A DNA stretch of 64,000 nt, taken from DASXAI01 sp963728985 (GTDB lineage Bacteria > Actinomycetota > Acidimicrobiia > Acidimicrobiales > Ilumatobacteraceae). Below are positions 34,941-43,986 of the stretch, piece after piece (the stretch's first letter is position 1; every line of letters starts with the position of its first letter). The notes beneath the pieces were generated by a model that saw only the letters and a program-made list of their open reading frames with translations, was not told the DNA's origin and searched no databases. The stretch lies in NCBI GenBank assembly GCA_963728985.1, contig CAVSME010000009.1, positions 310,001 to 374,000 of the forward strand, given 5' to 3'. The position numbers and the translations under genes were made by a program.

Positions 34941-36146
34941 CTACTTGATCCAGCTACCTGACGCGTCGGAGCGGTAGCCGAGCGCCCGGTACGTGGCGTC
35001 GACGAGCGATTGACCGCGCTCGTTGAGCAGGATGCCCTCGCCCTGGCGGTTCATGACGTACCCGAAGCTCATCCGCGCCGACGGATCGGCGAAGCCGATG
35101 CTGCCGCCGGCACCGACGTGGCCGAAGGCAGCCGCCGACAGCACGGCGCTCGTGCCGGCCGCGTCGACCCGTCGCCGATTGTCCATCGTCTTCATGAAGC
35201 CCAGCGCGAACCGGGTCGGGATGAGCAGCATGGCGTCCTCTGACGTCGCCGCGCTGGTGCGGCCCATCCGGGCCACGGTGTCGGCCGAGACCAGCCCGTC
35301 CCCGTCGAGGGCGAACGGCCGGTAGAGACCGGCCAGCGCCCGGGCGGTGGCCACGCCACCGGCGCCGCCGATCTCGGCGGCGTGGAAGTCACGGGCGTTG
35401 TAGTCGACCCCGGCCTGCATGATGTTGCCCAGGCCGTGCGCCTGCATGCTCTGCGGATCCTCGAGGAGGGCACGGGTGAACGCCGTGTCGTACTCCGGGC
35501 CGGGCATCCACGCGATGATCGGCGCCACGTTCGCTTCCAGCTCGACCGGCAGCCCGATGTCGAATTCCAGGCCTGCCGGCTGGGCGATCTCCTCGCGGAC
35601 GAAGGTGCCGAGCGAGCGGCCGTCGACGCGGCGCACGAGCTCGCCCACCGTCCAGCCGAAGGTGATCATGTGGTAGCCGTTGCGGGTGCCCGGCTTCCAC
35701 CACGGCTCCTGCTTCTCGAGCAGAGCGCACATGTACGACCAGTCGTACATGCCACCCGGGTCGACCGGCCCGGAGAGGGCGGGCACCCCGACCGAGTGGT
35801 CGAGCATCATGCTGACGGTGGCGCTCTCCTTGCCGTTGGAGGCGAACTCGGGCCAGTAGTCGCCGACCAGTGCGTCGAGATCGAGCGCACCTCGGTCGGC
35901 CAGCAGGTGGGCGCAGATGGCGGTGGCGCCCTTGGTGCACGAGAACACCACGACGCGCGTGTCCGCCTCCCATGCCCGACTCGTCGCCGGATCGGCGGTG
36001 CCGCCCCAGAGGTCGACCACCGTCTCACCGTCGACGGTGACGCACATCGCCGCACCGACCTCGTCGCGCTGGCGGAAGTTCTCCTCGAAGGCGGCCCGGA
36101 CGCCGGCGAAGTCCGGATGGTGGCTGCCGTTGACGACCGTCGTCAT
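34941..36146 (-). CDS. Beta-lactamase-fold serine hydrolase (esterase-like)
   Basis: This 401-residue protein of the penicillin-binding-protein/EstB-like family has nucleophile Ser69 and Lys72 in VVFSCTKGA, a 'GYHMITFGW' segment near the second motif, and a C-terminal 'GGSIGFADPSARMSFGYVMN'. It is probably an esterase or amidase rather than an antibiotic-resistance enzyme. There is no signal peptide. It overlaps the upstream NTF2-like gene by an ATGA (36143-36146), and an LLM oxidoreductase leads the same operon. It is an intact paralogue of the frameshifted gene at 27408-28548. Confidence 0.88.
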   Translation of the reverse strand: MTTVVNGSHHPDFAGVRAAFEENFRQRDEVGAAMCVTVDGETVVDLWGGTADPATSRAWEADTRVVVFSCTKGATAICAHLLADRGALDLDALVGDYWPEFASNGKESATVSMMLDHSVGVPALSGPVDPGGMYDWSYMCALLEKQEPWWKPGTRNGYHMITFGWTVGELVRRVDGRSLGTFVREEIAQPAGLEFDIGLPVELEANVAPIIAWMPGPEYDTAFTRALLEDPQSMQAHGLGNIMQAGVDYNARDFHAAEIGGAGGVATARALAGLYRPFALDGDGLVSADTVARMGRTSAATSEDAMLLIPTRFALGFMKTMDNRRRVDAAGTSAVLSAAAFGHVGAGGSIGFADPSARMSFGYVMNRQGEGILLNERGQSLVDATYRALGYRSDASGSWIK

Positions 36147-36517
36147 CCCGTGACTCCGAGCGGGTCGCCGGAGTACGTGTGGTCGCTCACGATCATGCCC
36201 TCGTCGTCGTAGGTCAGCACGACGCAGGAGGTGATGGACATGGTGTCGTCCCGCCAGAACGCATCCATCTCGACCGCGACCGTGTCGCCGCTGGCCACCA
36301 TCTTGGTGATGCTCATGCGCCGGGTGGCGTCCGCCGCGACGATCTGCTTCTCGACCTCGCGCAGCTCCTCACGACCTCGGAAGGTGAGCCCGCGGATCAT
36401 GTCGCGCACCTCGCAGTCGACGGCGTAGCACTCGTCGACCATGCGCATCACGTCGTTGTTCCACGTCCATTCCCAGTGCTTCGTACGTTCGATGTTGCGC
36501 TGCTCGGTCGAGCTCAT
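36143..36517 (-). CDS. NTF2/SnoaL-like family protein
   Basis: This 124-residue protein has a cone-shaped alpha+beta fold of the nuclear-transport-factor-2 type. An N-terminal helix (NIERTKHWEWTWNNDVMRMV) is followed by 'CEVRDMIRGLTFRGREELRE' and a strand-rich end. Members act as small isomerases, hydrolases or binding proteins, and the active residues cannot be assigned here. It sits between an LLM oxidoreductase (43 bp) and the serine hydrolase (4-bp overlap) in one operon, so it probably handles the same compound. Confidence 0.78.
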   Translation of the reverse strand: MSSTEQRNIERTKHWEWTWNNDVMRMVDECYAVDCEVRDMIRGLTFRGREELREVEKQIVAADATRRMSITKMVASGDTVAVEMDAFWRDDTMSITSCVVLTYDDEGMIVSDHTYSGDPLGVTG

Positions 36518-36560
36518 GGTTGCTCCTTCGCGAGGTGATGAGGGTGCAGGGGTCGCCGGG

Positions 36561-37709
36561 TCAACGCCGTCCGCCGTTGGCGAACTTCGGCATGACCTCC
36601 TCGGTGAACAGGCGGACCGATCCCATGATCTGGTCGTGACTCAGCGTGCCGAACTGGATCGGGAAGATCAGCTGGTCGATGCCGGCGTCGATGTGCTTCT
36701 GCACGAACTCGATGCACGTCGCCGGGCTCCCGATGCAGAAGAGGCCATGCTGCACCTGGCCACCCAACGTCCGCGCCTCGTCGCTCAACCCAGGCATGTC
36801 GAGCGGGTCGAAGGTCGGCAGCACGAAGAGCTCGCCCTCCTCCGAGAACGCCGCCATCTTCTCGTAGTAGTCGTAGGCACGTGAGGTGCTGCCCTTCCAC
36901 TGCGAGATGAACCCGACGTTCTGCTGGACGAAGAACTGGACGTGCGGCCACGCCGTCTCGAGCGCCTCCTCGTCGGTAGGAGCGCAGTACATCATCGGCG
37001 ACACCGCGACCTGGTTGTTGATGGCGCCCGCCACCGGGTTCGCCGTCTCGAGCGCCTGGCGATAGGCGGCCATGTTGTCCTCGAGCATGCCCGGCTGGCT
37101 GAAGCCGAACGACAGGATGCCGAGGCCCCGCTCGCCCGCCACCTTCCAGCTCTCCGGCTGGGTCGCCGCGATCCACATCGGCGGGTGTGGCTGCTGGATC
37201 GGTCGCGGGGTGACCCTCCGCTCGGGAAGGTCGTAGAACTGGCCCTTCCAGGAGAACGTGTCCTCGACGAACATCCGCGGGATCATGTCGAGCGCCTCGA
37301 GCTGCATCGCCCGACTGTCCCCGGGATCGATGCCGAACCCGAGGAGCTCGTCCTTGGTGATGGAGCGCCCGGTGCCGAAGTCCACCCGGCCGCCCGACAC
37401 GATGTCGAGCGCGGCGATCTTCTCGGCGACCCGCCAGGCGTGGTTGAACTCCTTCGGCAGCAGCACGACCCCGTGCCCGATGCGGATCCGCGACGTGCGG
37501 GCGGCGAGCGTCGACAGGAAGACCTCCGGAGCCGACGAGGAGGAGTAGTCGCCGAGGAAGTGGTGCTCCACCTCCCACACGTAGTCCCAACCGAGCTCGT
37601 CGAGCAGTACGACCTGCTCGATCGCCTCCTGCCAGACTTGCACGATCCGGTCGGCGTCAGCGCCCAACCCCGGGCCTGGCTGCAACTCGTACACCGCTCC
37701 GAACCTCAT
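36561..37709 (-). CDS. LLM class flavin-dependent oxidoreductase
   Basis: This 382-residue luciferase-like enzyme contains 'YVWEVEHHFLGDYSSSSAPE', 'IRIGHGVVLLPKEFNH' and 'PHPPMWIAATQPESW', typical of the larger LLM monooxygenases. ATG 37709 is preferred to 37721 because ATGGGGGTCGAC lies immediately upstream. It is the first gene of the operon with the NTF2-like protein and serine hydrolase. Substrate unknown. Confidence 0.86.
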   Translation of the reverse strand: MRFGAVYELQPGPGLGADADRIVQVWQEAIEQVVLLDELGWDYVWEVEHHFLGDYSSSSAPEVFLSTLAARTSRIRIGHGVVLLPKEFNHAWRVAEKIAALDIVSGGRVDFGTGRSITKDELLGFGIDPGDSRAMQLEALDMIPRMFVEDTFSWKGQFYDLPERRVTPRPIQQPHPPMWIAATQPESWKVAGERGLGILSFGFSQPGMLEDNMAAYRQALETANPVAGAINNQVAVSPMMYCAPTDEEALETAWPHVQFFVQQNVGFISQWKGSTSRAYDYYEKMAAFSEEGELFVLPTFDPLDMPGLSDEARTLGGQVQHGLFCIGSPATCIEFVQKHIDAGIDQLIFPIQFGTLSHDQIMGSVRLFTEEVMPKFANGGRR

Positions 37710-37789
37710 GTCGACCCCCATGACAGAGAAAGCTGGTACCTGCTTACTATCACGGCCCCGGCCGGCCGGCCAACCGGCGCCCGATCGAG

Positions 37790-38455
37790 CTACGCACGAT
37801 GCAGGGCCCCGTGCAGGACCAACTGGGTCATCTCGTCCAGGATGTTCTCCCGGCTCGTGCTGCCTTTGTCACTGGCCAGCCCGAAGTCCCGCATGAGGGC
37901 CATCATCGCCACCATCCCGATGACGGCGCGCGTCACCACCCCGGTGTCGGCCGGCGGAACCCTCCCCAACTGCATGACGCGCTCGGCGGCCCGCTCGGCC
38001 AACTGATCCAAGGCCTCGCCGAGGGCCGGCGTGTGTTCCAGCGCCGCCACCATCTCCGGCTCGAACACGCTCATCGCCAGGTAGGACATGATGAGTCCCC
38101 GGTTGTCGGCCACGAAGTCGTACAGCCTGGCCATGAAGAGCCGCTGCTGGTGTTCGGCCCGATCCGGTCGCCACTCTGCGGCGTCGACCTCCAGCCACTC
38201 CTCGATGAAACGCGTGAGGGGGAGCACCACCGCCGCCGAGTAGAGGTCGGCCTTCGAGCCGAAATTGCGGAACAGCAGCACTTCGGCCACGCCCGCCTTG
38301 TTGGCGATCTCTCGCGTGCTCGTGCCGCGGAAGCCGTTGGTGCCGAAGAGCTCCTGGGCGGCCTCCAGCAGCAGGCGGCGGACCTCGCCGGAGCTGCGGC
38401 GCGGTCGAGAGACGTCGTCAGGCACGGTGACCAGTACCGTCCGCGCCGGGAGCAC
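37790..38455 (-). CDS. TetR family transcriptional repressor (paralogue 1)
   Basis: This 221-residue regulator has a DNA-binding domain (residues about 15-65) reading RRLLLEAAQELFGTNGFRGT and then STREIANKAGVAEVLLFRNF. It is nearly identical in that helix-turn-helix to the TetR at 45111-45869, so both should recognise the same DNA. The start is probably GTG 38455, and GTG 38425 is possible. Its upstream region holds the palindrome 38511-38531, and the divergent gene is the binding-protein/Liv transporter operon. The likely role is repression of that operon until a pathway compound binds. Confidence 0.88.
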   Translation of the reverse strand: MLPARTVLVTVPDDVSRPRRSSGEVRRLLLEAAQELFGTNGFRGTSTREIANKAGVAEVLLFRNFGSKADLYSAAVVLPLTRFIEEWLEVDAAEWRPDRAEHQQRLFMARLYDFVADNRGLIMSYLAMSVFEPEMVAALEHTPALGEALDQLAERAAERVMQLGRVPPADTGVVTRAVIGMVAMMALMRDFGLASDKGSTSRENILDEMTQLVLHGALHRA

Positions 38456-38510
38456 CGCCGATCAAGCCAACGATCATCACGTCCCCCCGATTCTTTGCCC
38501 GGCCCCAGTG

Positions 38511-38532
38511 GTTAGCATAGTGTGCGCTAACT
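38511..38532. promoter_or_regulatory. Palindromic operator candidate GTTAGC-N9-GCTAAC
   Basis: GTTAGC (38511-38516) and GCTAAC (38526-38531) are perfect inverted arms. The right part forms AGTGTGCGCTAACT (38519-38532), which matches the element found at 46100, 54803 and 54855 (consensus AGTRNGYRCTARCT). It lies in the divergent region between the first TetR paralogue and the transporter operon. Confidence 0.65.
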
Positions 38533-38726
38533 CCTGACGGCTCGACGTTCGCGCAGGAGTGCGGCCGCTCGTCGTTCGAAGTATGCGGATGCGGACGGCG
38601 GTCATGCCGCTCGTTCCCGAACCCGTCACCGCTCCCGATCGTGGATTGCAATTCCGGTACACAGGTGGTAAGTACATACTTTCAGCGATGCCTTGGGGAT
38701 GTCGCTGGTACCAAGAGGGGGAAGCC

Positions 38727-40124
38727 ATGAAGTCGTCGCGCTGGTATCTGCCTGCGATCGCGGCCGCACTGAGCCTGGTCGCGGCGGCGTGCGGATCGGA
38801 CAACTCGTCGTCATCGAGCGGCACGACCGCCAGCCAGGCGACGACGGCGGCGGCGGCCACTACCGCGGCAGCAGCGACGACCGCAGCGGGGGCCACCACG
38901 ACGGCGGCCGGCTCGAATGGTGGTACGAGCGCGGGCATCACGTTCTCGACCTCGAACAGCCACAAGGTCAACGTCGATCGCACCGGGCAGACGATCACGA
39001 TCGGGCTCTCCAACGACGAGGGCGGTGCCTTCTCGTTGCCCGAGTTCCGGATCGGGGCGGAGGTGGGAGCCAAGTACGTCAACGATCATGGCGGCATCAA
39101 CGGCGCCAAGATCGAGCTGGTCGGATGTCTCAGTGACGCGTCGCCCGAAGGCGCCGTCAACTGCGCCAACCAGTTCGTCGAGAAGAAGGTGACGATCGCG
39201 TCGTACGGCATCGAGGTCGCCATCGATGCTGCGCTCGACGTGTACAGCGGAGCGAAGATCCCTCTCATCACGCCGGCTGCCTACGGCAGCGCGCAACGCA
39301 CGGATCCGAACGCCACCGTCATCGGTTCGGCCGCGGGCGCGTACACCGTCTGGCCGCTCGAGGCCTTCAAGTCGTTGAACGCCACAAAGGTCGCGTTCAT
39401 CGCCGAGAACCAACCGTCCTCGCAGAACTTCATCGAGCTCCTCAACAAGTGGGCCCCGAAGCTCGGCGTGGAGATCGTCAGCACGACACTCGTCGATCCC
39501 GGGAACCCGGACTACTCGGCGGCCGTGCAGACCGGGATGTCGAAGGGCGCCACGGCGATCTGGGCCTTCGTCTCCGAACCCGGCTGCATCGCCTACGTGA
39601 CCGCCGTCGATCAGCTCGCGTACAACGGCGTGAAGATGGCTGGTGCGTGCAGCCAGTACATCTCGGTCCTGGGCGACAAGTCCCTCGACACGCTGAACCT
39701 CATCGACGCCTACTTCCCCGACGTGGCGGCGTCCGCTCCCAGCAACATCCAGGACAACCTCAAGACCTACGCCGACGCGATGAAGGCGGCCGGGCAGGAC
39801 AAGTACATCGACGGCTTCGCCGCCCTGTCCTTCTCGTTCATGCAGGACCTGAAGACGCTGCTCGAGACGATCCCCGAAGGTCCGATCAACGCGGACTCGA
39901 TCGCCAAGGCCAAGAACACCGATCAGTCACTCCCCTCCTTCAACGCTGCTGATTTCAACTGCGGAGTGAAGGTGTGGCCGGCCGAGCCCGCCTACTGCCG
40001 GGCCGGCCTGCTCATCCTCAAGGTGGTGAAGCAGGACGGGAAGCTCATTCGTGAGCCGCTGAGCAAGGAGAACAACGGCTACTTCTACGATGAGAAGATT
40101 GCCGCCCAGAGCACCTCGATCTAA
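38727..40124 (+). CDS. Branched-chain amino acid-type ABC transporter substrate-binding lipoprotein (Liv system)
   Basis: This 465-residue lipoprotein has a signal peptide ending SLVAAAC (Cys near 22), a Ser/Thr/Ala linker, then a LivJ-type domain (GQTITIGLSNDEGGAFSLPE, 'CLSDASPEGAVNCANQFV') closely matching the protein at 30237-31589. It is 9 bp upstream of the fused permease gene, so it is the dedicated receptor of that importer. ATG 38727 follows AGAGGGGGAAGCC. Upstream sequence includes an AAGTA-CA-TACTT dyad near 38671-38682. Confidence 0.9.
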   Translation: MKSSRWYLPAIAAALSLVAAACGSDNSSSSSGTTASQATTAAAATTAAAATTAAGATTTAAGSNGGTSAGITFSTSNSHKVNVDRTGQTITIGLSNDEGGAFSLPEFRIGAEVGAKYVNDHGGINGAKIELVGCLSDASPEGAVNCANQFVEKKVTIASYGIEVAIDAALDVYSGAKIPLITPAAYGSAQRTDPNATVIGSAAGAYTVWPLEAFKSLNATKVAFIAENQPSSQNFIELLNKWAPKLGVEIVSTTLVDPGNPDYSAAVQTGMSKGATAIWAFVSEPGCIAYVTAVDQLAYNGVKMAGACSQYISVLGDKSLDTLNLIDAYFPDVAASAPSNIQDNLKTYADAMKAAGQDKYIDGFAALSFSFMQDLKTLLETIPEGPINADSIAKAKNTDQSLPSFNAADFNCGVKVWPAEPAYCRAGLLILKVVKQDGKLIREPLSKENNGYFYDEKIAAQSTSI

Positions 40125-40133
40125 GCGCCAACT

Positions 40134-43100
40134 TTGACTGACTACATCACGTTCCTGCTGGTGGGGCTGGGCTCGGGAGCGGCCTATGCGGCTATTGCTC
40201 TCGGCCTGGTCATCACCTACAAGGGCACCGGCGTCATCAACTTCGCCGCCGGTGCCATGGGAGCGTGGGGCTGTTACGTCTACGACGAGCTCCGCCGGAA
40301 CGGCAACCTTCTCCTGCCACTGCCGATCAACCACGAGAGCACACTGGGCGACGACGGCGGCTACGGGGGGTTCCCGCTGGTGTTCTTCACGGCGATCTCC
40401 GGTGCCGCCTTCCTGCTGCTGTATTGGCTGTTGATCGCCCGGCCGATCGGCAAGCGCCGGCCGTCGTGGACCCGCCCGCTCCTCGTCGTCGGCGTGGCCG
40501 GGACGATCGCCTGGACCGTGCACGTGTTCCTCGATCTTCAGGGCGACGGCACCTACCGGCTCCCGCTCATCCCATTCCGGTACGACGTGGGAAGCATGGA
40601 CTTCCTTCCGGCCTTCGTCATCGCCGGCGCCTCCGCCGCGCTTCTCGGCCTTGCGGTGCACTTCCTCGTGTTCCGGCCGCTGCGCACCGCGCCGCCGCTG
40701 GCGAAGGTGGTGGCGTCGATCGGCTTGATGACGACGCTCCAGGCCCTCATCGTCTTCCGCTTCGGCAGCGTTCCTCGCGCCGTCGAAACGGTACTCCCCG
40801 CCGAGAAGGTGCACTTCGGTGGCGTGGAGGTACCGAGGGACCGCGTCTTCCTCGCCATCGCCGCCATCATCGTGGCCATCCTGGTGTGGGCGTACTTCCG
40901 CTACGCGCGAATGGGTCTGGCGACGCGAGCGGCGGCAGAGAACGAGCGCGCCGTCTCGCTGGCCCGCTACTCGCCGCAGTTCCTCGCCGGAACCACGTGG
41001 GTGCTCTCGTCGGTCGTGACCACCCTGCTGTTGGTCCTCACGCTCCAGATCGTGCCGTTGTCGCCCACCGTGCACACGCTGATGATCGTGCCCGCACTGG
41101 CCTGCGCGCTGGTCGGCCGCCTGACCTTCGTCGGGCAGACCGTTGCGGCGGCGTTGGCCCTCGGGTCGATCCAGTCGATCTTCACCTTCCTGTCGTCGAA
41201 GGACTGGTGGCCGACGTCGTTCCGCACCGGGCTCTCCGACGCGGTGCCCTTCGTCGTGTTGATCATCGTGCTCTTCGTCCTGGGCAAGTCGCTCCCGACT
41301 CGCGGGGCACTGAAGGCGGATCCGCTCCCCCAGGTGATCGTGCCGAAGAACCGTCCCCACGTGATCATCCCGCTCGTCGCTGGTGGGCTCCTGGCGATCC
41401 TGCTGACCAGCGGCGGGTACCGCTACGGCGTCATCACCTCCATGATGTTCACGGTCGCGACGCTCTCCATCGTCCTGCTCACGGGCATGATCGGCCAGAT
41501 CTCGCTGGCCCAGGCCGCCCTCGCCGGCACGGGCGGGTTCGCCCTCTCCAAGCTGGCCGACGGCGCCGGCATCGGCTTCCCGTGGTCCATCCTCCTCGCC
41601 GCTCTCATCGCCGCCGGCTTCGGCATCCTTGTGGGCGTGCCGGCGGTCCGCATCCGCGGCGCGCAACTCGCGGTGGTGACGCTCGCCGCCGCCGTGGGTC
41701 TCGAACGCTTCGTGTTCCGGAACACCTCGTTCACCAAGGTGTCGGGCAACCCGATCCCGAACGCCCAGCTGTTCGGGATCGATCTGGGTGTGCGACGCGG
41801 TACGAACATCGCCCGCTGGCAGTTCGGTGTCATGGTGCTCGTCGTGCTGGTGCTCGTCGCGCTGGCCGTGTCGAACCTCATGCGCTCCGCCGTCGGCCGT
41901 CGTTTCATCGCCGTGCGCAGCAACGAACGGGCGGGTGCCGCCGTCGGCATCAACGTGTCGGCCAACAAGCTGCTCGCATTCGGAATTGCGTCGTTCCTCG
42001 CCGGTATCGCCGGCGGCCTCATCGGATACAGCCGCGGCCAGCTCTCAGCGGACTCGTTCTCCACGTTCGTCAACGTGAGCTTCCTCGCGTTCGCCTACCT
42101 CGGTGGCATCACGGCCGTCTCCGGCGCCATCGTCGGCGGCGCCTTCGCCCCGCTCGGCATCGGTTTCGTGATCTCCGACCGCCTGTTCAACGTCGGAAGC
42201 GTCTACTCGCTCGTGGCCGGCCTCGGCGTGATCCTCACCGCCATCTTCAACCCGATCGGGATCGCCGGCGCCAACCGCCAGAGCTGGGACCGGCTCAAAC
42301 TGAAGCTGGCGGCGCGCCGCGCCCATCGACCGGTCCCGCCCGCCGACGAACCCCTGACATTCGACGACGTCGACGCTCAAGGCGAACACCAACCGATCAT
42401 CACCCCGACCGAGGACGAACCGGTGCGGCGGGCGCGGCACGTGCGCACCGCCGACGCCGAGGTGCTGTTGCGCACCATCGACCTCAGCGTCACCTACGGC
42501 GGCCTGCGGGCCGTCGACGACGTCACCCTGGAAGTGCAGCGCGGCGAGATCGTCGGGCTCATCGGTCCCAACGGGGCGGGCAAGACGAGCTTCGTCGACG
42601 GGCTCACCGGCTTCACCGCGGCCACTGGTTCGGTCGTCTTCATGGGGGATCTCCTCGAACGTGCCGCCCCCCACGTCCGGGCCCGCCACGGGCTGGCGCG
42701 CACCTGGCAGGCGGGTGACCTGTTCACCGATCTCACCGTGCGGGAGAACCTCCGAGTGGCGTCCGAGAAGGCGTCGGTGCGGTCGATCGTGCTCGACGTG
42801 CTCCGACCGACCCGACCGATCGACCAGACGAGCGTGGACTGGGCGCTCGACCTCGTCGGCCTCACCGAGCACGCCGACGACAAGCCGCAGAACCTGTCCC
42901 TCGGTCAGCAGAAGTTGCTCGGTGTCGCCCGCGCCCTTGCGGCCCGACCACGCGTCGTCCTGCTCGACGAGCCGGCGGCCGGCCTGGACAGCACCGAGAG
43001 CCGCGGCTTGGGCGAGCGTCTCCACGACATCGTCGACCACGACATCTCGGTCTTCCTGATCGACCACGACATGGGCCTCGTCCTCGAGACCTGTGACTAC

Positions 43101-43241
43101 ATCTACGTGCTCGAGTTCGGCCGGCTGATCGCGGAGGGCACACCGGCGGAGATCCGCAACAACGACACGGTCATCGAGGCCTATCTGGGTGAGGCGGCCC
43201 GCAAGGCGAAGGCCGACCGCACCGTCGAGGTGACGCCGTGA
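40134..43241 (+). CDS. LivH-LivM-LivG triple-fusion branched-chain amino acid-type ABC transporter
   Basis: This 1035-residue protein joins three normally separate subunits. Residues 1 to about 385 are a LivH-type permease (LLVGLGSGAAYAAIALGLVI, 'INFAAGAMG'). About 405-720 is a LivM-type permease ('GQISLAQAALAGTGGFALSK', 'RSNERAGAAVGINV'). About 775-1030 is a LivG-type ATPase with Walker A GPNGAGKTS, LSLGQQKLL signature and VVLLDEPAAGLD Walker B. A charged linker with no hydrophobic segment separates LivM from LivG. Start is TTG 40134, nine bases after the binding-protein stop. LivF follows with a GTGA overlap. Pairwise LivHM or LivMG fusions occur in actinobacteria, and a three-part fusion is less usual. 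Confidence 0.9.
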   Translation: MTDYITFLLVGLGSGAAYAAIALGLVITYKGTGVINFAAGAMGAWGCYVYDELRRNGNLLLPLPINHESTLGDDGGYGGFPLVFFTAISGAAFLLLYWLLIARPIGKRRPSWTRPLLVVGVAGTIAWTVHVFLDLQGDGTYRLPLIPFRYDVGSMDFLPAFVIAGASAALLGLAVHFLVFRPLRTAPPLAKVVASIGLMTTLQALIVFRFGSVPRAVETVLPAEKVHFGGVEVPRDRVFLAIAAIIVAILVWAYFRYARMGLATRAAAENERAVSLARYSPQFLAGTTWVLSSVVTTLLLVLTLQIVPLSPTVHTLMIVPALACALVGRLTFVGQTVAAALALGSIQSIFTFLSSKDWWPTSFRTGLSDAVPFVVLIIVLFVLGKSLPTRGALKADPLPQVIVPKNRPHVIIPLVAGGLLAILLTSGGYRYGVITSMMFTVATLSIVLLTGMIGQISLAQAALAGTGGFALSKLADGAGIGFPWSILLAALIAAGFGILVGVPAVRIRGAQLAVVTLAAAVGLERFVFRNTSFTKVSGNPIPNAQLFGIDLGVRRGTNIARWQFGVMVLVVLVLVALAVSNLMRSAVGRRFIAVRSNERAGAAVGINVSANKLLAFGIASFLAGIAGGLIGYSRGQLSADSFSTFVNVSFLAFAYLGGITAVSGAIVGGAFAPLGIGFVISDRLFNVGSVYSLVAGLGVILTAIFNPIGIAGANRQSWDRLKLKLAARRAHRPVPPADEPLTFDDVDAQGEHQPIITPTEDEPVRRARHVRTADAEVLLRTIDLSVTYGGLRAVDDVTLEVQRGEIVGLIGPNGAGKTSFVDGLTGFTAATGSVVFMGDLLERAAPHVRARHGLARTWQAGDLFTDLTVRENLRVASEKASVRSIVLDVLRPTRPIDQTSVDWALDLVGLTEHADDKPQNLSLGQQKLLGVARALAARPRVVLLDEPAAGLDSTESRGLGERLHDIVDHDISVFLIDHDMGLVLETCDYIYVLEFGRLIAEGTPAEIRNNDTVIEAYLGEAARKAKADRTVEVTP

Positions 43242-43951
43242 GCGCCATCGAAGTGCACGACCTCGTCGCCGGGTACGGCGGCGTGCCGGCGGTGCGCAAT
43301 GTCGACCTGTACGTCGACGAGGGCGAGATCGTGGCGCTGCTCGGGCCGAACGGCGCCGGCAAGTCCACCACGCTCTGGACGATCGCCGGCGTGCTCCGGC
43401 CGATCGCCGGCACCATCGAGGTCCTGGGACGATCGACCCGCTCGCTGCCCGCCCACGCCGTCGCCCGACTCGGGCTCGCCCTCGTACCCGATGATCGCGG
43501 GATCTTCTATCAGCTCACCGTGGCCGAGAACCTCCGCCTGCATCGTCAGCGGCGCGCCAAGGTGTCGGTCACCACCATCTTCGAGCACTTCCCAGCGCTG
43601 GCCGACCTCGTCGATCGCAAGGCGGGACTCCTGTCGGGTGGCGAGCAGCAGATGTTGGCACTGGGCTGCGCGCTCATGGCGCAGCCGCGTGTGTTGATGA
43701 TCGACGAGATGTCGCTCGGTCTGGCGCCGATCATCGTCGAGCGGCTGCTGCCCGTCGTCCGGCAGATCGCGACCGACGTCAACATGGCGGTGCTCCTCGT
43801 GGAACAGCACGTCGCCGCCGCCCTTGCCGTGGCCGATCGGGCGTACGTGATGTCCCACGGCGAGCTGGTCCTCCACGATTCCGCCGCCGCCCTCGCGTCG
43901 AGGCCCGAGCTCCTGGAGGCGAGCTACCTGGGTGAGATCGTCATGCCATGA
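43238..43951 (+). CDS. livF: LivF-type ABC transporter ATP-binding protein
   Basis: This 237-residue ATPase has Walker A GPNGAGKST near residue 37, 'YQLTVAENLRLH' (Q-loop region and LivF-typical stretch), signature LSGGEQQML, Walker B VLMIDEMSLGL and switch His in VEQHV. It is the second nucleotide-binding subunit of the importer and pairs with the LivG domain fused to the permeases. The GTG start overlaps the previous TGA (43238-43241). Confidence 0.92.
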   Translation: MSAIEVHDLVAGYGGVPAVRNVDLYVDEGEIVALLGPNGAGKSTTLWTIAGVLRPIAGTIEVLGRSTRSLPAHAVARLGLALVPDDRGIFYQLTVAENLRLHRQRRAKVSVTTIFEHFPALADLVDRKAGLLSGGEQQMLALGCALMAQPRVLMIDEMSLGLAPIIVERLLPVVRQIATDVNMAVLLVEQHVAAALAVADRAYVMSHGELVLHDSAAALASRPELLEASYLGEIVMP

Positions 43952-43986
43952 CGGTCTGGCGATAGCGAGAGCGCGAGGCACCGGGT

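Noticed and set aside
39927..41666. Long minus-strand open frame opposite the Liv fusion
   Set aside because: Glu/Arg/His-rich composition typical of antisense frames in GC-rich DNA; the plus strand has complete transporter motifs.
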